Shown one piece after another: positions 9,527 through 20,657 of a stretch of DNA of 64,000 nt. The notes below the pieces were generated by a model. It was not told where the DNA came from and did no database searches. It saw only the letters and a list, made by a program, of their open reading frames with translations. Position 1 is the first letter of the stretch; the number at the start of each line of letters is the position of its first letter. Source of the DNA: Rhypophila decipiens (lineage: Eukaryota; Ascomycota; Sordariomycetes; Sordariales; Naviculisporaceae); assembly GCA_033297075.1 (NCBI GenBank), contig MU858045.1:1116001-1180000 (forward strand), in the 5' to 3' direction. The translations under genes were made by a program, and so were the position numbers.

Positions 9527-11104
9527 GATTGCGCACTGGAAAGGACTATCGAGGAGTGCGGATGTTTTGGAGGGGTGGGAAGGAAATGGAAAACAGCACA
9601 ACAAGTCACATATCTCGCGGTCTTGCTCCTATGAGATGTGCAGGTCCAAGCTAATAAACCCCTTCGCCCTGATGAGCCCGGCACCATGACAGAATGGGGA
9701 ACACCTGACGCATAATATGGCAAGAGTGGCACTGGCAGGACAAGATCTCCTCATTGCATTCCTCTAGCCTCCTAGATCCTGGTACAGGTTCTGTTCCATG
9801 GCCTGGGTGCAGAGGGGATGCGAGACTAACGAAAAGACGAGAGTTTGTTTCATGGAGGTGTGATTCTTCATGCTCCTCGGCAGTAGCAGCCTGGGAGTCA
9901 GACAAGTGTAATGTACCTACCGGTCCTACCCTTCTCTGTTGGAACCGATGCGGCCTCTCAAGGCTGTTGTGATCAAGTGTAGAGGCATGTCACGCAGTCC
10001 CATCTGCGCAAACCTATTCTTGATGATCGACTGTCGACTTCTCTTTTCGGTGTAAGTGATAGTGCAAGAGGAGAGAAGGGTGGAAGTTGGAGAAGCTTGA
10101 CAAGACGTCACCTGCAGGTGGAGACCGAGACATGTGAAATGCGGGGGAATAAAGGCACACTGTGTGGAGGTTGCGGGGAACCCCACTATGTGTAGGCCTA
10201 ATGAGGACTAGCTTGCGATCTTCCCCAGCTCTCAGTTGCTGCTAAAGAATCCAAATCTGGACAATGAAGGTATCCGTACTCCGGACTTCACCGCTATCAG
10301 ACCGAGGCAGTCCATTAAATATGGGCATAGAGGATCATCAAGACCATCACCGCGGGCAGAAACGATGAAGCGTGACCCAATTCGGATTGCTATCTTGCAA
10401 GAATATCACCCTATATGCGGGGTGCAGATCATTAAAGAAGTGTTTGACTTGTCGTTCCTTGCCGTCGACCTCGTGGCTATTGAGGGACATTGGGAAGTCT
10501 GGACATCAGGGGATCTTGCTGTGGATATCCCGTTCCCAAGATTCTTCGTTGCCAAGCTCGCCTCGGTGCTAGATGAATCTGAGGTGAAGTTTGTGGCCGA
10601 CTCCAGCCTGATATTTGGGTGTGTGGCGGGACTAATACGTTTGAATCTTCGGAGCTCCTTTCACAGAAGCATTCTTTCTCTCTGCCTGAAGCAATCCGCA
10701 GCTGGGAGTTGGAGCGGACAAATAGCTCAGGGTAGAGCAACCGGCTGCAGTCCGGTAGGTCACATATCTACCATTAAATCATGTTTCGTCCTTTCTTTTT
10801 CTCTTTATAAGCATTTCAAGTCTTCACATTTTTACCTACAGCAAAACAGTTGAAGTGGAAGGGCCTTATGGAGTTCGGGGGAAAAGTGGAGCACTGGGCT
10901 TGGGTCCCCGGTCCTGTCACCCCGCCAAATATTTTCAGTGCCCCGCGTCAAGTCGCAAGTCAATACCAGGTCCCAAGCTAACAGCAAAAAGCTCCTGCGC
11001 GACAAGGTGAATATCCAGCTTTCCCGGAATTCCAATTGTTCTCGGTTGTTTCCTTGCCTTCTAGGTCGCTTCAGGTTCCAATCCGAGAAGCACGAGTGAT
11101 CAAG
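9527..11104. other. Intergenic, contains a tRNA-like half
   Basis: Promoter space of the DUF3712 gene (minus) and of CGI121 (plus). A + frame of 205 codons (10236-10853) runs through the tRNA-like sequence and shows no domain, so it is not called. Confidence 0.5.
10716..10775 (+). other. tRNA-like 5' half (degenerate)
   Basis: TAGCTCAGGGTAGAGC (10723-10738) matches a D-arm/A-box, and ACCGG-CTGCAGT-CCGGT forms a good anticodon stem-loop with GCA (Cys) at the anticodon position. No T-arm or B-box (GGTTCGA-like) follows, and no matching acceptor 3' strand closes the cloverleaf. It looks like a tRNA fragment or chance match, not a working gene. Confidence 0.3.
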
Positions 11105-11795
11105 ATGGCTCTCGAGAAAATCCAGCTCGACCTTGTGGCCCCCGGCCAAGAAATCCTGGTCGCCTTCTTCCGCGACGTCAGCGCATCCGCCAGTGAGTTG
11201 TTACAGAAACAGCTGTTTGCAAGGAATCCCGCGTTTGAGTACGCCTTTATCGACGCGACTTCGATTATATCGCGCGCCCACCTTCTTTCCGCCGTCTTCA
11301 ACGCAGTGAATGCTGCTGCGACCGACTCTTTACGGACCCCGAATGTACACTCCGAGATTGTGATATCACTGGGCCCGAATAACAATGTAAGCCGTAGGGA
11401 AAACGTCCTTAGTCCTCGTGTCCAAAGTCTAACTCGTCCCTCCCCAATGACAGATTTCCGATGCCTACCGAAGATGGGGTATCCAGGCAGGGAAGACCTC
11501 GAACCTGATCGTTGTCAAAGTCCTTCCCACCACCTCTAGCGAGTCCGACCCTTCTTCTCCCATACCATCCTCGCCCGAGCAAGTATGGGCGCATTTAAAA
11601 GAACACCTCCAAGGCGCCACGGCGACCCCTCTGACCGACGACGAGCTTTCCAAGACCACGGACTGGGCGGCCAAAATACGAAAGTACTACAAGCTCAACG
11701 GTGTGCCAGCCTTGGACGCGATAAAGGACGAAGTGGCCAAGAGGAAAGAGATGGAGCGGATGGTTATTATGGCCATGGCACTCCGTGAACTGTAG
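11105..11795 (+). CDS. CGI121: EKC/KEOPS complex subunit Cgi121
   Basis: A 207-aa protein of the Cgi121/TPRKB family, the KEOPS subunit that binds Bud32 and the tRNA 3' end during t6A37 synthesis (family knowledge). Exons 11105-11386 and 11454-11795; the intron has GTAAGC, a CTAAC branch site and GACAG. Visible family features are the N-terminal half with VAFFRDVSASASELLQKQL and FEYAFIDATSIISRAHLLSA, then after the splice ISDAYRRWGI and NLIVVKVLP. The Ala/Lys-rich C-terminal helix ends MVIMAMALREL. The upstream in-frame methionine-like codons are in the 5' UTR; ATG at 11105 fits the family N terminus MxLExxxL. Confidence 0.9.
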
Positions 11796-12427
11796 ACGAG
11801 GCCACAGCGGAAGTTATTGTTAAATAACCCAATGCCAGGGCGCTCTCTCAGAAGGGCGAGAAGATGGCCGGAAGGATGTCCCTCCTTATTGGGCTGGGCC
11901 AGATCTGCGAGCATACGATGCCTCTGTGGTTCCCCTCTATCGCCCGTCCGCCCACCGGTCTCATCCAGGGATCTTGCACGTGGAGATGAGACTTTGGGAC
12001 GTAGAGTCAGGAATCGGGCGTATTGGAATGAAGAGACACACTCTTCACCCTTGAATGTAGAGGGCTTGCCCCGGACTCGACATCATGACTTGCGGACTGT
12101 GAGCGGAGTCATCCGGGCAGCAACGAACGGTCAGTAGACTTGGGTATGCGATACGGCGAGTAGCTGTCAATCACCCTTTTCCGTTTGCGTGTTGGTGTGT
12201 GGTTGTACTTGGGGGCCGATGAGTTGGAACTGATAGAATTGAATGAGGGTATGGAATTGATTGTGGCCAAATCTAGCTGGGAGCTATTCCGTGGAAATGG
12301 AAAACAGAACTGAACACAACCCCAATAGTCGCTAATCTGTGAATAATGGTGCAAGTAAGACTAAGAACAATGCAATGCAGGTCATAACGGTCATTAACTC
12401 ATGGGCGGTCCTCCTCCAAAATTGCCA
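11796..12427. other. Convergent 3' intergenic region
   Basis: Lies between the 3' ends of CGI121 and the proline dehydrogenase gene. Nothing further is seen. Confidence 0.5.
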
Positions 12428-14065
12428 CTAGGTAGAAAACCCAAACCAGGCCTTGACTCTTCTGGCGAGCTCGGCCCTCATTGCCTCTCTCCCGCTCCTC
12501 GTCCGCTGAACAGCATCACGGTTCTCCTGTGCCCGTCGGAGAAGGTACTTCATACACTCGCCCGTCGACCCCCAGACGAGATATTTGTACACATTTGGTT
12601 TCCCCGCGGCCATGATCTGTTGGTTGGCCTCGCTACCGACTACCAACTCGCAGCTGACCTCATCCGCCATACCCTGGAGCTGCGCAAAGGCAACATCAAT
12701 GGCCTCGCCACCTTTGGTGGCTATCATTGCGGTTTGTTGTTGCAAGATCCTGCGAGCCTTGAGGACCGAGTCCCGATTATGGGAAGCAAGCACAACATCC
12801 ACCCGACTTGGGAAGTCCTCCCCTTCCGGTGCCTTGAGGGGCGCGTTCCATTGTCTCGTCAGAAGACCTTCTGCGACGCCGTCATACGCGCCATCTGTGT
12901 CCGCCTTGGTGTCGTGGATGAGATGTCTCGGATCTGATCCCAGATATGCCCCTCTCACGAGCTTGACTCCTAGGGTGAAGCCTTCTTTTTGTGCCGTGGC
13001 CAGGTGACTGCTGAGGATGCGGGGTGTTGCCTTGAGATAGGCTTGATAAGTCCCATAAATTACCGCTGCTGGGCTGTTGCTGCCCGAAGATGAAGTAGCG
13101 CGGTTGTACTTGCGCATATACTTCAGTGTCCAGTCATCAATTCCCGCTTGAACAGCCTGCTGCTCAGCATCGAATAGCAGACGGACACCCCGCTCTGAAG
13201 CCAACTGGCAGATCTTGTCAATGGCATTGCCCAGCGCCTCCGACGGCGGGAGCTGCTTCATGAGTGACGAGAGGGCTTGCTGACCAGCACCAGTGAACTT
13301 AAGCGCCACAAAGTCGCCTTTGGAAGCTAGCTTGACCGTCTCTATTGTCCCTTTGGCCCATGGCTCAATCTCGTTTCGAATGATGGCTTCCTCACTGGGA
13401 GTCGAGTTGGGTTCCAGAGAGGCAGCCGCCTGGTCCTTGTTGGTCATGACCACTTCTTTAGCATAGCCGAGGATGACTCCGCTGAAACCAATGTTCTTGA
13501 GCCCGGCGACCGTTTGCTTCACTTCGGTGGCGTTTTCTCCGGCACAAAACTGGGCGTAGAATGTCTTTTTGAGAGCATAGCGCAGGAGAGGGTTCCGGTC
13601 CGGGTTGAGGAGCGGGTTGTTGGTGTGGGCTAGCAAAGACATGACCGTCAAGGACGGCGGTAATAAGATGGGGGATGACGATACGGTAGTTGTCATTAGT
13701 GACCGAAGAATGTTTGTCAGCGGCAGCACCGATAGAGGTGCCACCGGGGGTTTCGCCATTGAGTGTGTCGTTGTGGCATCAGTCTGGTGGTGATCTTGGA
13801 CTGGTGAAGTTACGTCGGACCCAAGCGTTAACCCGACGGATGGTGCAGGCTGGTTCGAAGACGAATGGAGGGACCGCTGCGTGGAAGCCATTCTGGAGAA
13901 GGAAAGACAGGCCCCCGTGTCCAATGGCACACGTCGGCAGAATGTGAGGTTTGTAGGGACGGAAGGAAGCAGTGACAAGCACAAAACCCCAGAGTTTGCT
14001 TCGACTCTAGTAGCCGTCACGCCCCGGAGTGGCCGTTTGGAAAGGCATCTTGATGTCAATGCCAT
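12428..14065 (-). CDS. Mitochondrial proline dehydrogenase
   Basis: Catalyses FAD-dependent oxidation of proline to pyrroline-5-carboxylate in mitochondria, the first step of proline catabolism (PRODH/Put1/PrnD family). The 545-aa frame is uninterrupted. The first ~100 residues are Ser/Thr/Arg-rich and fit a mitochondrial presequence plus a variable linker. The TIM-barrel follows, with GVILGYAKEVV, RLLFDAEQQAVQAGID, NRATSSS then IYGTYQAYLK, LGVKLVRGAYLGSDPR, VVLASHNRDSV, and the C-terminal AQLQGMADE and NVYKYLVWGSTGECMKYLLRRAQEN. Start ATG at 14065; an internal ATG at the MASTQRS segment is an alternative. No P5C dehydrogenase or Prn-type regulator is adjacent. Confidence 0.92.
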   Translation of the reverse strand: MALTSRCLSKRPLRGVTATRVEANSGVLCLSLLPSVPTNLTFCRRVPLDTGACLSFSRMASTQRSLHSSSNQPAPSVGLTLGSDVTSPVQDHHQTDATTTHSMAKPPVAPLSVLPLTNILRSLMTTTVSSSPILLPPSLTVMSLLAHTNNPLLNPDRNPLLRYALKKTFYAQFCAGENATEVKQTVAGLKNIGFSGVILGYAKEVVMTNKDQAAASLEPNSTPSEEAIIRNEIEPWAKGTIETVKLASKGDFVALKFTGAGQQALSSLMKQLPPSEALGNAIDKICQLASERGVRLLFDAEQQAVQAGIDDWTLKYMRKYNRATSSSGSNSPAAVIYGTYQAYLKATPRILSSHLATAQKEGFTLGVKLVRGAYLGSDPRHLIHDTKADTDGAYDGVAEGLLTRQWNAPLKAPEGEDFPSRVDVVLASHNRDSVLKARRILQQQTAMIATKGGEAIDVAFAQLQGMADEVSCELVVGSEANQQIMAAGKPNVYKYLVWGSTGECMKYLLRRAQENRDAVQRTRSGREAMRAELARRVKAWFGFST

Positions 14066-15202
14066 GTTCGGTCAGCACTTTGCTAGCTGCTGTGGCTGAT
14101 CAAGATGTTCGAAGAGAATTGGACACCAGTGGCAGAGGATAAGTATGTAATCAGGAGAGGAGACTTGGGTTCAAGACTGGAACAGTAAACAATTGAGCAA
14201 AGTTTATCAGAGACAACAAAGTTCAATTCAACAGACGCCCGCGCGTACACAACCTTAGATATATAGGTACAAAGTCCGGAGGGGTCTGACTCTTGTAACA
14301 ATAGCCCTTGTCTTCGTCATCTCCACCTCTTTATCTCGCAGTATCATGCTTCGTATATGATATCGAGGTGCCATTGGCACAATCATTGACTGATATGGGG
14401 AATACGGCGGCAGTTTAGTGTTCCATCAATTATCTTTGTCATTGCTCCGTTGACGCAGGCGATGATGTATGCGCTGTCCGTGACGGGCTGGCTGGTAACC
14501 GCAAACGCCCCCTATCTTTGTGGTCACGTGGGGCTAATCTCCAAGCAAAGGCCGCGAGTAGCCGCAGGCCAGCGGTGTCCCCATGGAGGCTTTGTCCTTT
14601 GACCATGATGCATCAGTCCGGAGAGGCTCCATTTTGCCCCACGACACGGCACAACCGCCGATTGATAGGCGATGATGGCAGAATTGGCCATTGAGGAGAA
14701 GCTTGTACTGCAGCATGCATCAAGCCCGCAGTGTTCTTGCAGCGTGGGGCGGCATCGGTACTGACGGAGCGAGGGAGCGCATTTGCGGAGAAGTGTGCAG
14801 TGCCGTCACCATTAACAATTGCAACATGAAACTCCTATCAAAGACCAATCTCAGAGGCTGGCTCGGATAGCCACTGAACAGACTCAAGTGGTCCCACCTC
14901 TTGTGCCGGCGACGGCTTTATTAGCGTCCCATGTCGGGTACGGGGTACACGCCATTGGGAAATGTACCCCCAATGACGCCAAACAATCGTCCATTGCTAG
15001 AAGTAACCATCTCCCCGGCGGTTGATGTCGGCGCAGGGTGACCGGCCACCGGAGGCTACATCAGAGATGGTCCCTCATTCCACAGACCATTTGTATCCGA
15101 AAGTCTTTGGTAATGCCGAGACCGGCGGGGATTACCATCCAGTCAGGTGATATAAATGAGAAGTGAAACTCTTCTGCTGGCCGAACATAGTTCAAAGCTT
15201 GT
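14066..15202. other. Proline dehydrogenase promoter region
   Basis: No gene is supported. It should hold the promoter of the proline dehydrogenase gene. A CCGG-N3-CCGG sequence occurs near 15040-15055, about 1 kb upstream; its spacing does not clearly match a known regulator site. Confidence 0.45.
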
Positions 15203-15929
15203 TCATTTTAGACTAGGGTCTTCGGCCTCTTGCGGCTTGCCAGCTGAATGGACGGTCGCTTGTGGTCTGAATCGGCGGTTGAGGGCGTCGACAAACCCGA
15301 TCGGTCGGCCTCGTACGGCTCCAGCCAAGTCTTGCAGGCCGCCGTAGACGAAGCCGATCACGAGGGCAGTCCGGGTGGTTCGAGCAGCCATGGGCAAAGA
15401 AAAGCGATCTGTAGTAGGACGGCAATAGCAAGAGTCAGCAAGCCAGGAACCCAAAAAGCAACGCGATGAGATAGAGACACGCACTCCACAAACTGAAGCC
15501 GCCAGCTACAGTCACACAGGCTGTCACCGTGTTGAACAAATCGCTGGCTCCGCGATACGAGTCAAACATGTTTTCGATGCCAAACACGGCCGTGGTCCAG
15601 AAGCACACTTTGGTTCCCATTTTGAGGCCCTCCCGCAGCCCTCCATATGCGACATGGTAATTCTTGCTCTTGTGATATAGATACCAGCCCGTGGTGGTGT
15701 TGGGGAGCTTGTGCGCGTGTTCTGCTCGAAAGCGAAGGCCGGCCATTCTGCTGCCCTGGGCGGTTCCCAAGAGCAGGCCGACGATGAAGGCCGACCCAGA
15801 AGCCATCGGGATACGAATGAAGGCGGGAATCGAGAGTCTGGCATTTTGCTTGGCTTTTACCCATTCTTCATCTGTGACGGGCAGCCCGTAGGCATGGAAC
15901 TTTTCGATTTCGGCCTCGGTAGGCGCCAT
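15203..15929 (-). CDS. Small multi-pass mitochondrial-type protein, Tim17/22/23-like
   Basis: A 213-aa protein in two exons: 15929-15494 and 15408-15203, intron 15409-15493 (GTTTGT...CTACAG). The join ...VTVAGGF/N/RFSLPMAART keeps frame and gives a second hydrophobic Gly-rich repeat. The pattern is four weak, glycine-rich membrane segments (SGSAFIVGLLLGTAQG, GLREGLKMGTKVCFWTTAVFG, SDLFNTVTACVTVAGGF, TALVIGFVYGGLQDL), as in the Tim17/Tim22/Tim23 and TIMMDC1 group of inner-membrane proteins. The N terminus is hydrophilic (MAPTEAEIEKFH). Donor GTTTGT is chosen over GTGTCT because only it keeps the coding-looking downstream frame. Family membership is inferred from topology, not a signature motif. 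Confidence 0.65.
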
Positions 15930-16539
15930 GTCGCGAGCGAGACTGGAAAAGAACTTGGAAGCGAGTCGTCGTGGCCGTCTCGGTCGGGAATCGGCTCCAA
16001 AGCGCGGAACAAAGCATCTGATGAAAGTTGGATCAGCTTCCGGATGTCGAGATGGCGATCCCGGGCAGATTAATTCATCAGCTGTGAACGACGAGCCTGG
16101 GTTCAAGTTGGAATCCACCGAAAATCTCGGGTGGCCCAAGCTCCTATCCCACTGCAGTGACTGCACTGTCTGCACTGTCTGCACTGTCCCGCCTGCCGCT
16201 AAAGCGCGCCTGCCTAGGTTGTTGTCTCCAATTTCCGACTCCGGTCCTTGTTGCCTGTCAGAACATCTCCAATCGCCAAGATCCCCTCCAAAGTTGGGTC
16301 TGGTTGGGAATCGTGCAACGGAGAAGAACTTGAAGCAAATCGCCTCGCCCAGGAGCCCTTTCTTTCTGTACCTAATTTCTACTTCTTCAATGTTACACAA
16401 ACAGCGAAATACTTGTCTGCGCCTCCAGTCGACAAACCAGGCTTGCCCATCCCTCCGCCCGCCCCGGATATAATACAGTATCTGCTCTCTGCGAGCCTAC
16501 TGTAGTACAGTACATACCTCGCCGAAGATAACAGCAAAT
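15930..16539. promoter_or_regulatory. Divergent promoter region
   Basis: Separates the Tim17-like gene (minus) from the ubiquitin-like gene (plus), both starting outward. Holds three direct copies of CTGCACTGT at 16161-16187. No gene fits inside. Confidence 0.5.
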
Positions 16540-17087
16540 ATGCCGGTGAGTTGATACAGACAGCTACTCGTTACGCAGAGGATTACCTCCAATGCTTCAT
16601 TGCCCTGTCCTCTTCCAATTGTCACTCCTAAACCCTTGACTGACCTTTTTGCAAGCCGCGCCGTGCCACCGCCACCGAGGAACAAATATCCTTGCGGCTC
16701 AAGCATGGCATACACACCATCTTTCTGTTCGTCAAAAATGATACGACGTTTGGCCAGATATCCTCAGACCTTCTCGAGATTCTGCAAGACCGTTACCCCA
16801 AGGGTCTAACGTCGTCGATTGTGCCGCCCAAAACGACGCCCGTGCCTGCAGCAGGAACGTCCGAAGCCGAGAACATCAAGATTGCCTACGGTATTGCCAG
16901 GGATCCAACTGATCTGTCCCGGGGCTGGAAGAGTTTGAACGTGGACGATAGCGACACAGTCGCCGATAAAGAGCTGGTGGATCTAAGCGCTGTTGCGTTC
17001 TCTTTGGTGTCTGAAGCCGAGGACGTCGACATGGACGATGTGGCCTTTGATGTTGAGCTGATGACACTTGATGACGAGCTGTTATGA
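16540..17087 (+). CDS. Ubiquitin-like-fold protein (Elongin B-like?)
   Basis: A 145-aa protein whose first exon is only ATGCCG (16540-16545), followed by a 110-nt intron (GTGAGT...TTGCAAG) and an exon at 16656-17087. Spliced it begins MPPRRATATEEQISLRLKHG. The pattern of strand-strand-helix (ISLRLKHGIHTIFLFV, then TTFGQISSDLLEILQDRY), a later IKIAYGIARDPTDLSRGWKSL and a final hydrophobic strand with an acidic tail fits a beta-grasp ubiquitin-like domain without a C-terminal GG, so it would not be conjugated. Elongin B is the nearest familiar shape, but this is inference. Divergent neighbour of the Tim17-like gene. Confidence 0.6.
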
Positions 17088-18511
17088 TACCCCGTCTTTC
17101 CTCTGGCGTTTTCCTCCGTTCTCTGTGGAGTTTCTGGTTACCGGATACGCGGTTTTCGGCGAGTGCAATGTTTTTGGGCGTTAGTCCGGGCGGCTTGGAT
17201 GGAAATGGGACAGGCAAAGACAAAACAGGCGTTACCAGCAGCGGCGATCATTAAACACCGGGTCATCGACTTTACATCTCACAGTTTGCACTCTTCTCCT
17301 CTCGGTGGTTGAATTACTTTCGGGGAAGCCGAAAGGTTCGGATCCTGGCACTTGGTTGAGTCTTGCTCTGCCAGAGGCTGGCCCATGCCATCCAGGTTTG
17401 CATCATCATGACTGCGTATTAAACTTGGTTTGACAAGGGGACGCTTGATTTTGGGCGCCTTTCTATATGCCGCTGTCCAAATCACAGATCATTATACTGT
17501 GTTCGTCGCTTTCTTTTTCCTTTCTTTCGCCTGTTGTTTCTTGGCCAAGGCGCAAACTGTGCTTGCCTGCTTTCTTCGATATAACAGTACTTGCGGCCAT
17601 CTGCCGAATGGCGGTTCACCTCCTCGATCCTAGAACCATGCGTTCCGTTCCCCATGGCAGGATCAGCCAGCCAGCCTACGGTACAGGCAATCTGACACGC
17701 CCTTGATTGCGGCGAGGTCCAGAGATAACGGGATGCCAGAAACCAAACATGGGCTTTTTTTTTTGCCTGAATATACCAACGGTCCAACAGTCGTCTTCTG
17801 CTGACCACCCCGTCCCGGGTCCTTGGTTCGGCCGGCTGGCGAGACTCCAGCCCCCAATGCGCAACATTGAACATCAGCCTGTTTCTGCAAAGGATCCGGT
17901 TGAGAATGGCTCGCCCTTCCGGAGAAACACGTGTGTTGGCCGACTGCGCCGCACCAAGTGCTATGGATGTAAGCATCGTGCCCTGGTCCGGACGGAACGG
18001 GCCCTCTTGACGTGCAACCCTCGGGCAGCAAAAGCCAGTGGCCAGCCAGTTCGTATACAATCCTGTAGCAGCGACAATATACGTGATTAATGCAGATTGC
18101 CAAGTCGAATCCTACGCTGTTGGTGCGATATGCTTCCAGACCCGGACTCGGACAGCAACTCTCCAGGGCACCCTGTCCTATGATCAACCTACCAACCTCC
18201 TTGGAGAACAACATGCAGATAACCTCGTCCTAGTATTTGGCATTCACCGCTCAGTGCGGGATGGCGCTAACCTTCGAGTTCCAAAGAGGCAGGTTCCTTG
18301 ACTGGGTCTCGCTCATATACTAGGCACATAGTATAGGATATAAAGTCCTTATCCTATCGTGGCCCCAGGATCGCCAACAACACTTTTCTCTGCTCTCATT
18401 CACACAAGGATCGTGGACACTCGGTCACTGTCCCGGCCCAGAGCTCTTGTCCCACTCCGTTGAACCCGTTGGTCTTCCCCGCCTAGGTTGGCAAGAAGTT
18501 TCGTTCCATTC
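17088..18511. other. Intergenic, no gene seen
   Basis: Open frames here (for example minus 17482-18060) have no ATG at the indicated 5' end and no domain. It holds a T-run at 17757-17765 and the promoter of the FAD oxidase. Confidence 0.45.
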
Positions 18512-20657
18512 ATGGTAGCAGCCATGCAGATCATCTCCCCATCCTCGCTCGTCCTGCTCGGACTGGTGGTCAGCATCGGCAATTGCCACAACTTCCCTTT
18601 TGAAGGAGTCCAGCTTCAGGACAGCGACATTGGGAACTTCTCGGCCATCGATTTCGGTGATGCCGCGACAGGGAGCGGTGCACATCAACAATCTTGCAAG
18701 ACATTTCCAGGAGACACCACCTGGCCCCGTCCTGACGAATGGGCTCGACTTAATGCCACCCTTAGTGGTGCCCTACTGAAGCCATTGCCGCCTGGAGCGG
18801 TCTGCTTCCTAGGGCCCAACTATGACTTGGGCAAATGCGACTTTCTTCTCAAGAATGCCAGCAGCGGGAGGTTTTATGTCAACGATCCCGTAACGGTCAT
18901 GACCCAGTGGACACAAGGGCAGACCTGCGTACCTGTAGCAAATCCAACCAATGGGACTTGCACACAGGGAGGGTTTCCCGAGTATGTTGTCAACGTGACC
19001 ACTGTGAAGCAGGTTCAGCTTGCTGTGAACTTTGCGAGGAATAAGAACATTCGGCTTGTAATCAAGTAAGTACTATACTGTCTGCAGTCGTAACAAGACT
19101 GGATCCAATGGGACTGTCACTGACCCGCCACCTTGTTCAGAAACACTGGCCACGATTTCAACGGTCGATCGGCAGGAGCAGGTTCGCTCAGCATATGGAC
19201 ACATCATCTCAAGGACTTTGAGTATCTTGCCGAGTACAACGCGGGCGATTACAGCGGGAGGGCCGGCCGAGTCGGTGTTGGTGTCGAGACATGGGAGGCC
19301 TATAAACTAATGGATCAGTATGACATGACCATGGTGGTCGCTGGAGCCGGCACCGTCGGCACCTTTGGCGGATGGATGGCCGGCGGCGGTCACTCTGTTC
19401 TGAGCTCGGCATATGGGTTTGGTGCCGATCAGCCACTATCCCTCGAGGTCGTGACTGCTGATGGGCGGTTTGTGACAGCCAGTCCAACCAGCCATCCTGA
19501 CTTGTTCTTCGCACTCAGAGGCGGAGGCGGGAGTGAGTATACCGCCGTCTTTTGATTTCCGAACCACTGCTAGAGGCCAAGTAGCTGACTTGCCGATTCC
19601 AGGTACATTTGGCGTCGTTACGTCGATGATTTACAAGGCCTACCCACGTATCAGAGTCACCAACACAGAGTTGAGCTTTCAAACGCTGGAGGCGGCCCCG
19701 CCCAGGCTGGGCTTCATCGGCAACAGGCCCCCAAATCCTCTCGGTTTTGCGACCAACATCACCAAGTTCTGGGAAGGTGTCGACATCTACTGGGCCTTCA
19801 CCAAGAACTTCACGGCGGCAGGGGGAGCAGGCTACAGCTTCCTCACGCCGTTCGTAGACCCAGTCAGCAAAAAGGCGGGAATGAACTTTCTCATGACGGT
19901 TCGAATGCCCAACATGCTTCCCGACGAGGTCTTTGCCTTTTACCAACCTCTTTTCGATTCCCTGGCGGCCATAGGCATCCCGATGCAGAACCCCGAACCG
20001 GTTTCACCGATAAACTGGGGACCGCCACGGAGCGGAGACGGCCAGAAGCCCGGCACAACGCGCTTCTCGACCCGTCTGCTCCCGGCCACCAACTGGAACA
20101 ACCGCACACTGTTCCTCGAGACCACCAAGGCCATCCGCGCCATCGCCGAGAGTGGCAACTATACCTTCCACGGAGTTAGTATCCAGCCCAACGAGGAGAC
20201 GGCCAGGTACCCATACAGCGCAGTCGGCAACGCAGTCAATCCCGCGTTCCGGCACGCCATCATGCACGCCGACGTGTTCGACTACACCGACTACGGCAAA
20301 GACGAAGCCAAGATCGAGGCGGCACACGAGAAACTCGACGGCTACATCGACGGTCTACGGGCTGTCTCTCCTCAGTCGGGTGCCTATCTCAACGAGGCCG
20401 ACATGCTCGAACCCAATTGGCAGCAGGCCTTCTTTGGTAGCAACTACCCCAGGTTGGCGAGCATCAAGAAGGCCTATGACCCATGGGGTGTCTTCTGGGC
20501 GGAAACCACGGTTGGCAGTGAAGCGTGGGAGGTCCAGAACCCCGAGGGTTGGCCAACCCAGAATGGCCGGCTGTGCAAGGTCAGCCCAGGCGGGGGGAAA
20601 GGAAAAGGAAAGGGCAAGGGCAAGGGCAAAGGCCCAACGAGGAAGAGGTGGAATTGA
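18512..20657 (+). CDS. Secreted FAD-linked oxidoreductase (berberine-bridge type)
   Basis: A roughly 666-aa secreted oxidase with a VAO/PCMH FAD domain and BBE C-terminal domain; such fungal enzymes oxidise alcohols or sugars with oxygen, and the isoamyl-alcohol-oxidase-like branch looks closest (inference). Exons 18512-19065, 19141-19532 and 19603-20657; introns end TTCAG and TTCCAG. The joins give VIKNTGHDFNGRS and GGGGSTFGVVTS. The His of NTGHD is near the expected covalent FAD site; no Cys is seen in FGGWMAGGGHS, so bicovalent attachment is unlikely. The C-terminal YPRLASIKKAYDPWGVFW is the BBE signature. A hydrophobic signal segment follows the second ATG (18524), which may be the true start. 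The tail is an unusual Gly-Lys repeat (GKGKGKGKGKGKG). Confidence 0.88.

Noticed and set aside
10236..10853. A 205-codon plus-strand frame
   Set aside because: No domain, non-coding-like composition, and it runs through the tRNA-like sequence.
15035..15060. CCGG-N3-CCGG as a proline-regulator binding site
   Set aside because: About 1 kb upstream of the proline dehydrogenase gene and spacing not matching a site I can confirm.
17940..18030. CYGCKHR-like translation resembling a Zn2Cys6 cluster
   Set aside because: The Cys spacing does not complete a Zn(II)2Cys6 motif and there is no surrounding open gene.
17482..18060. A 192-codon minus-strand frame
   Set aside because: Its 5' end is not an ATG and the translation is rich in Arg/Cys/Trp without any domain, as expected for noise.
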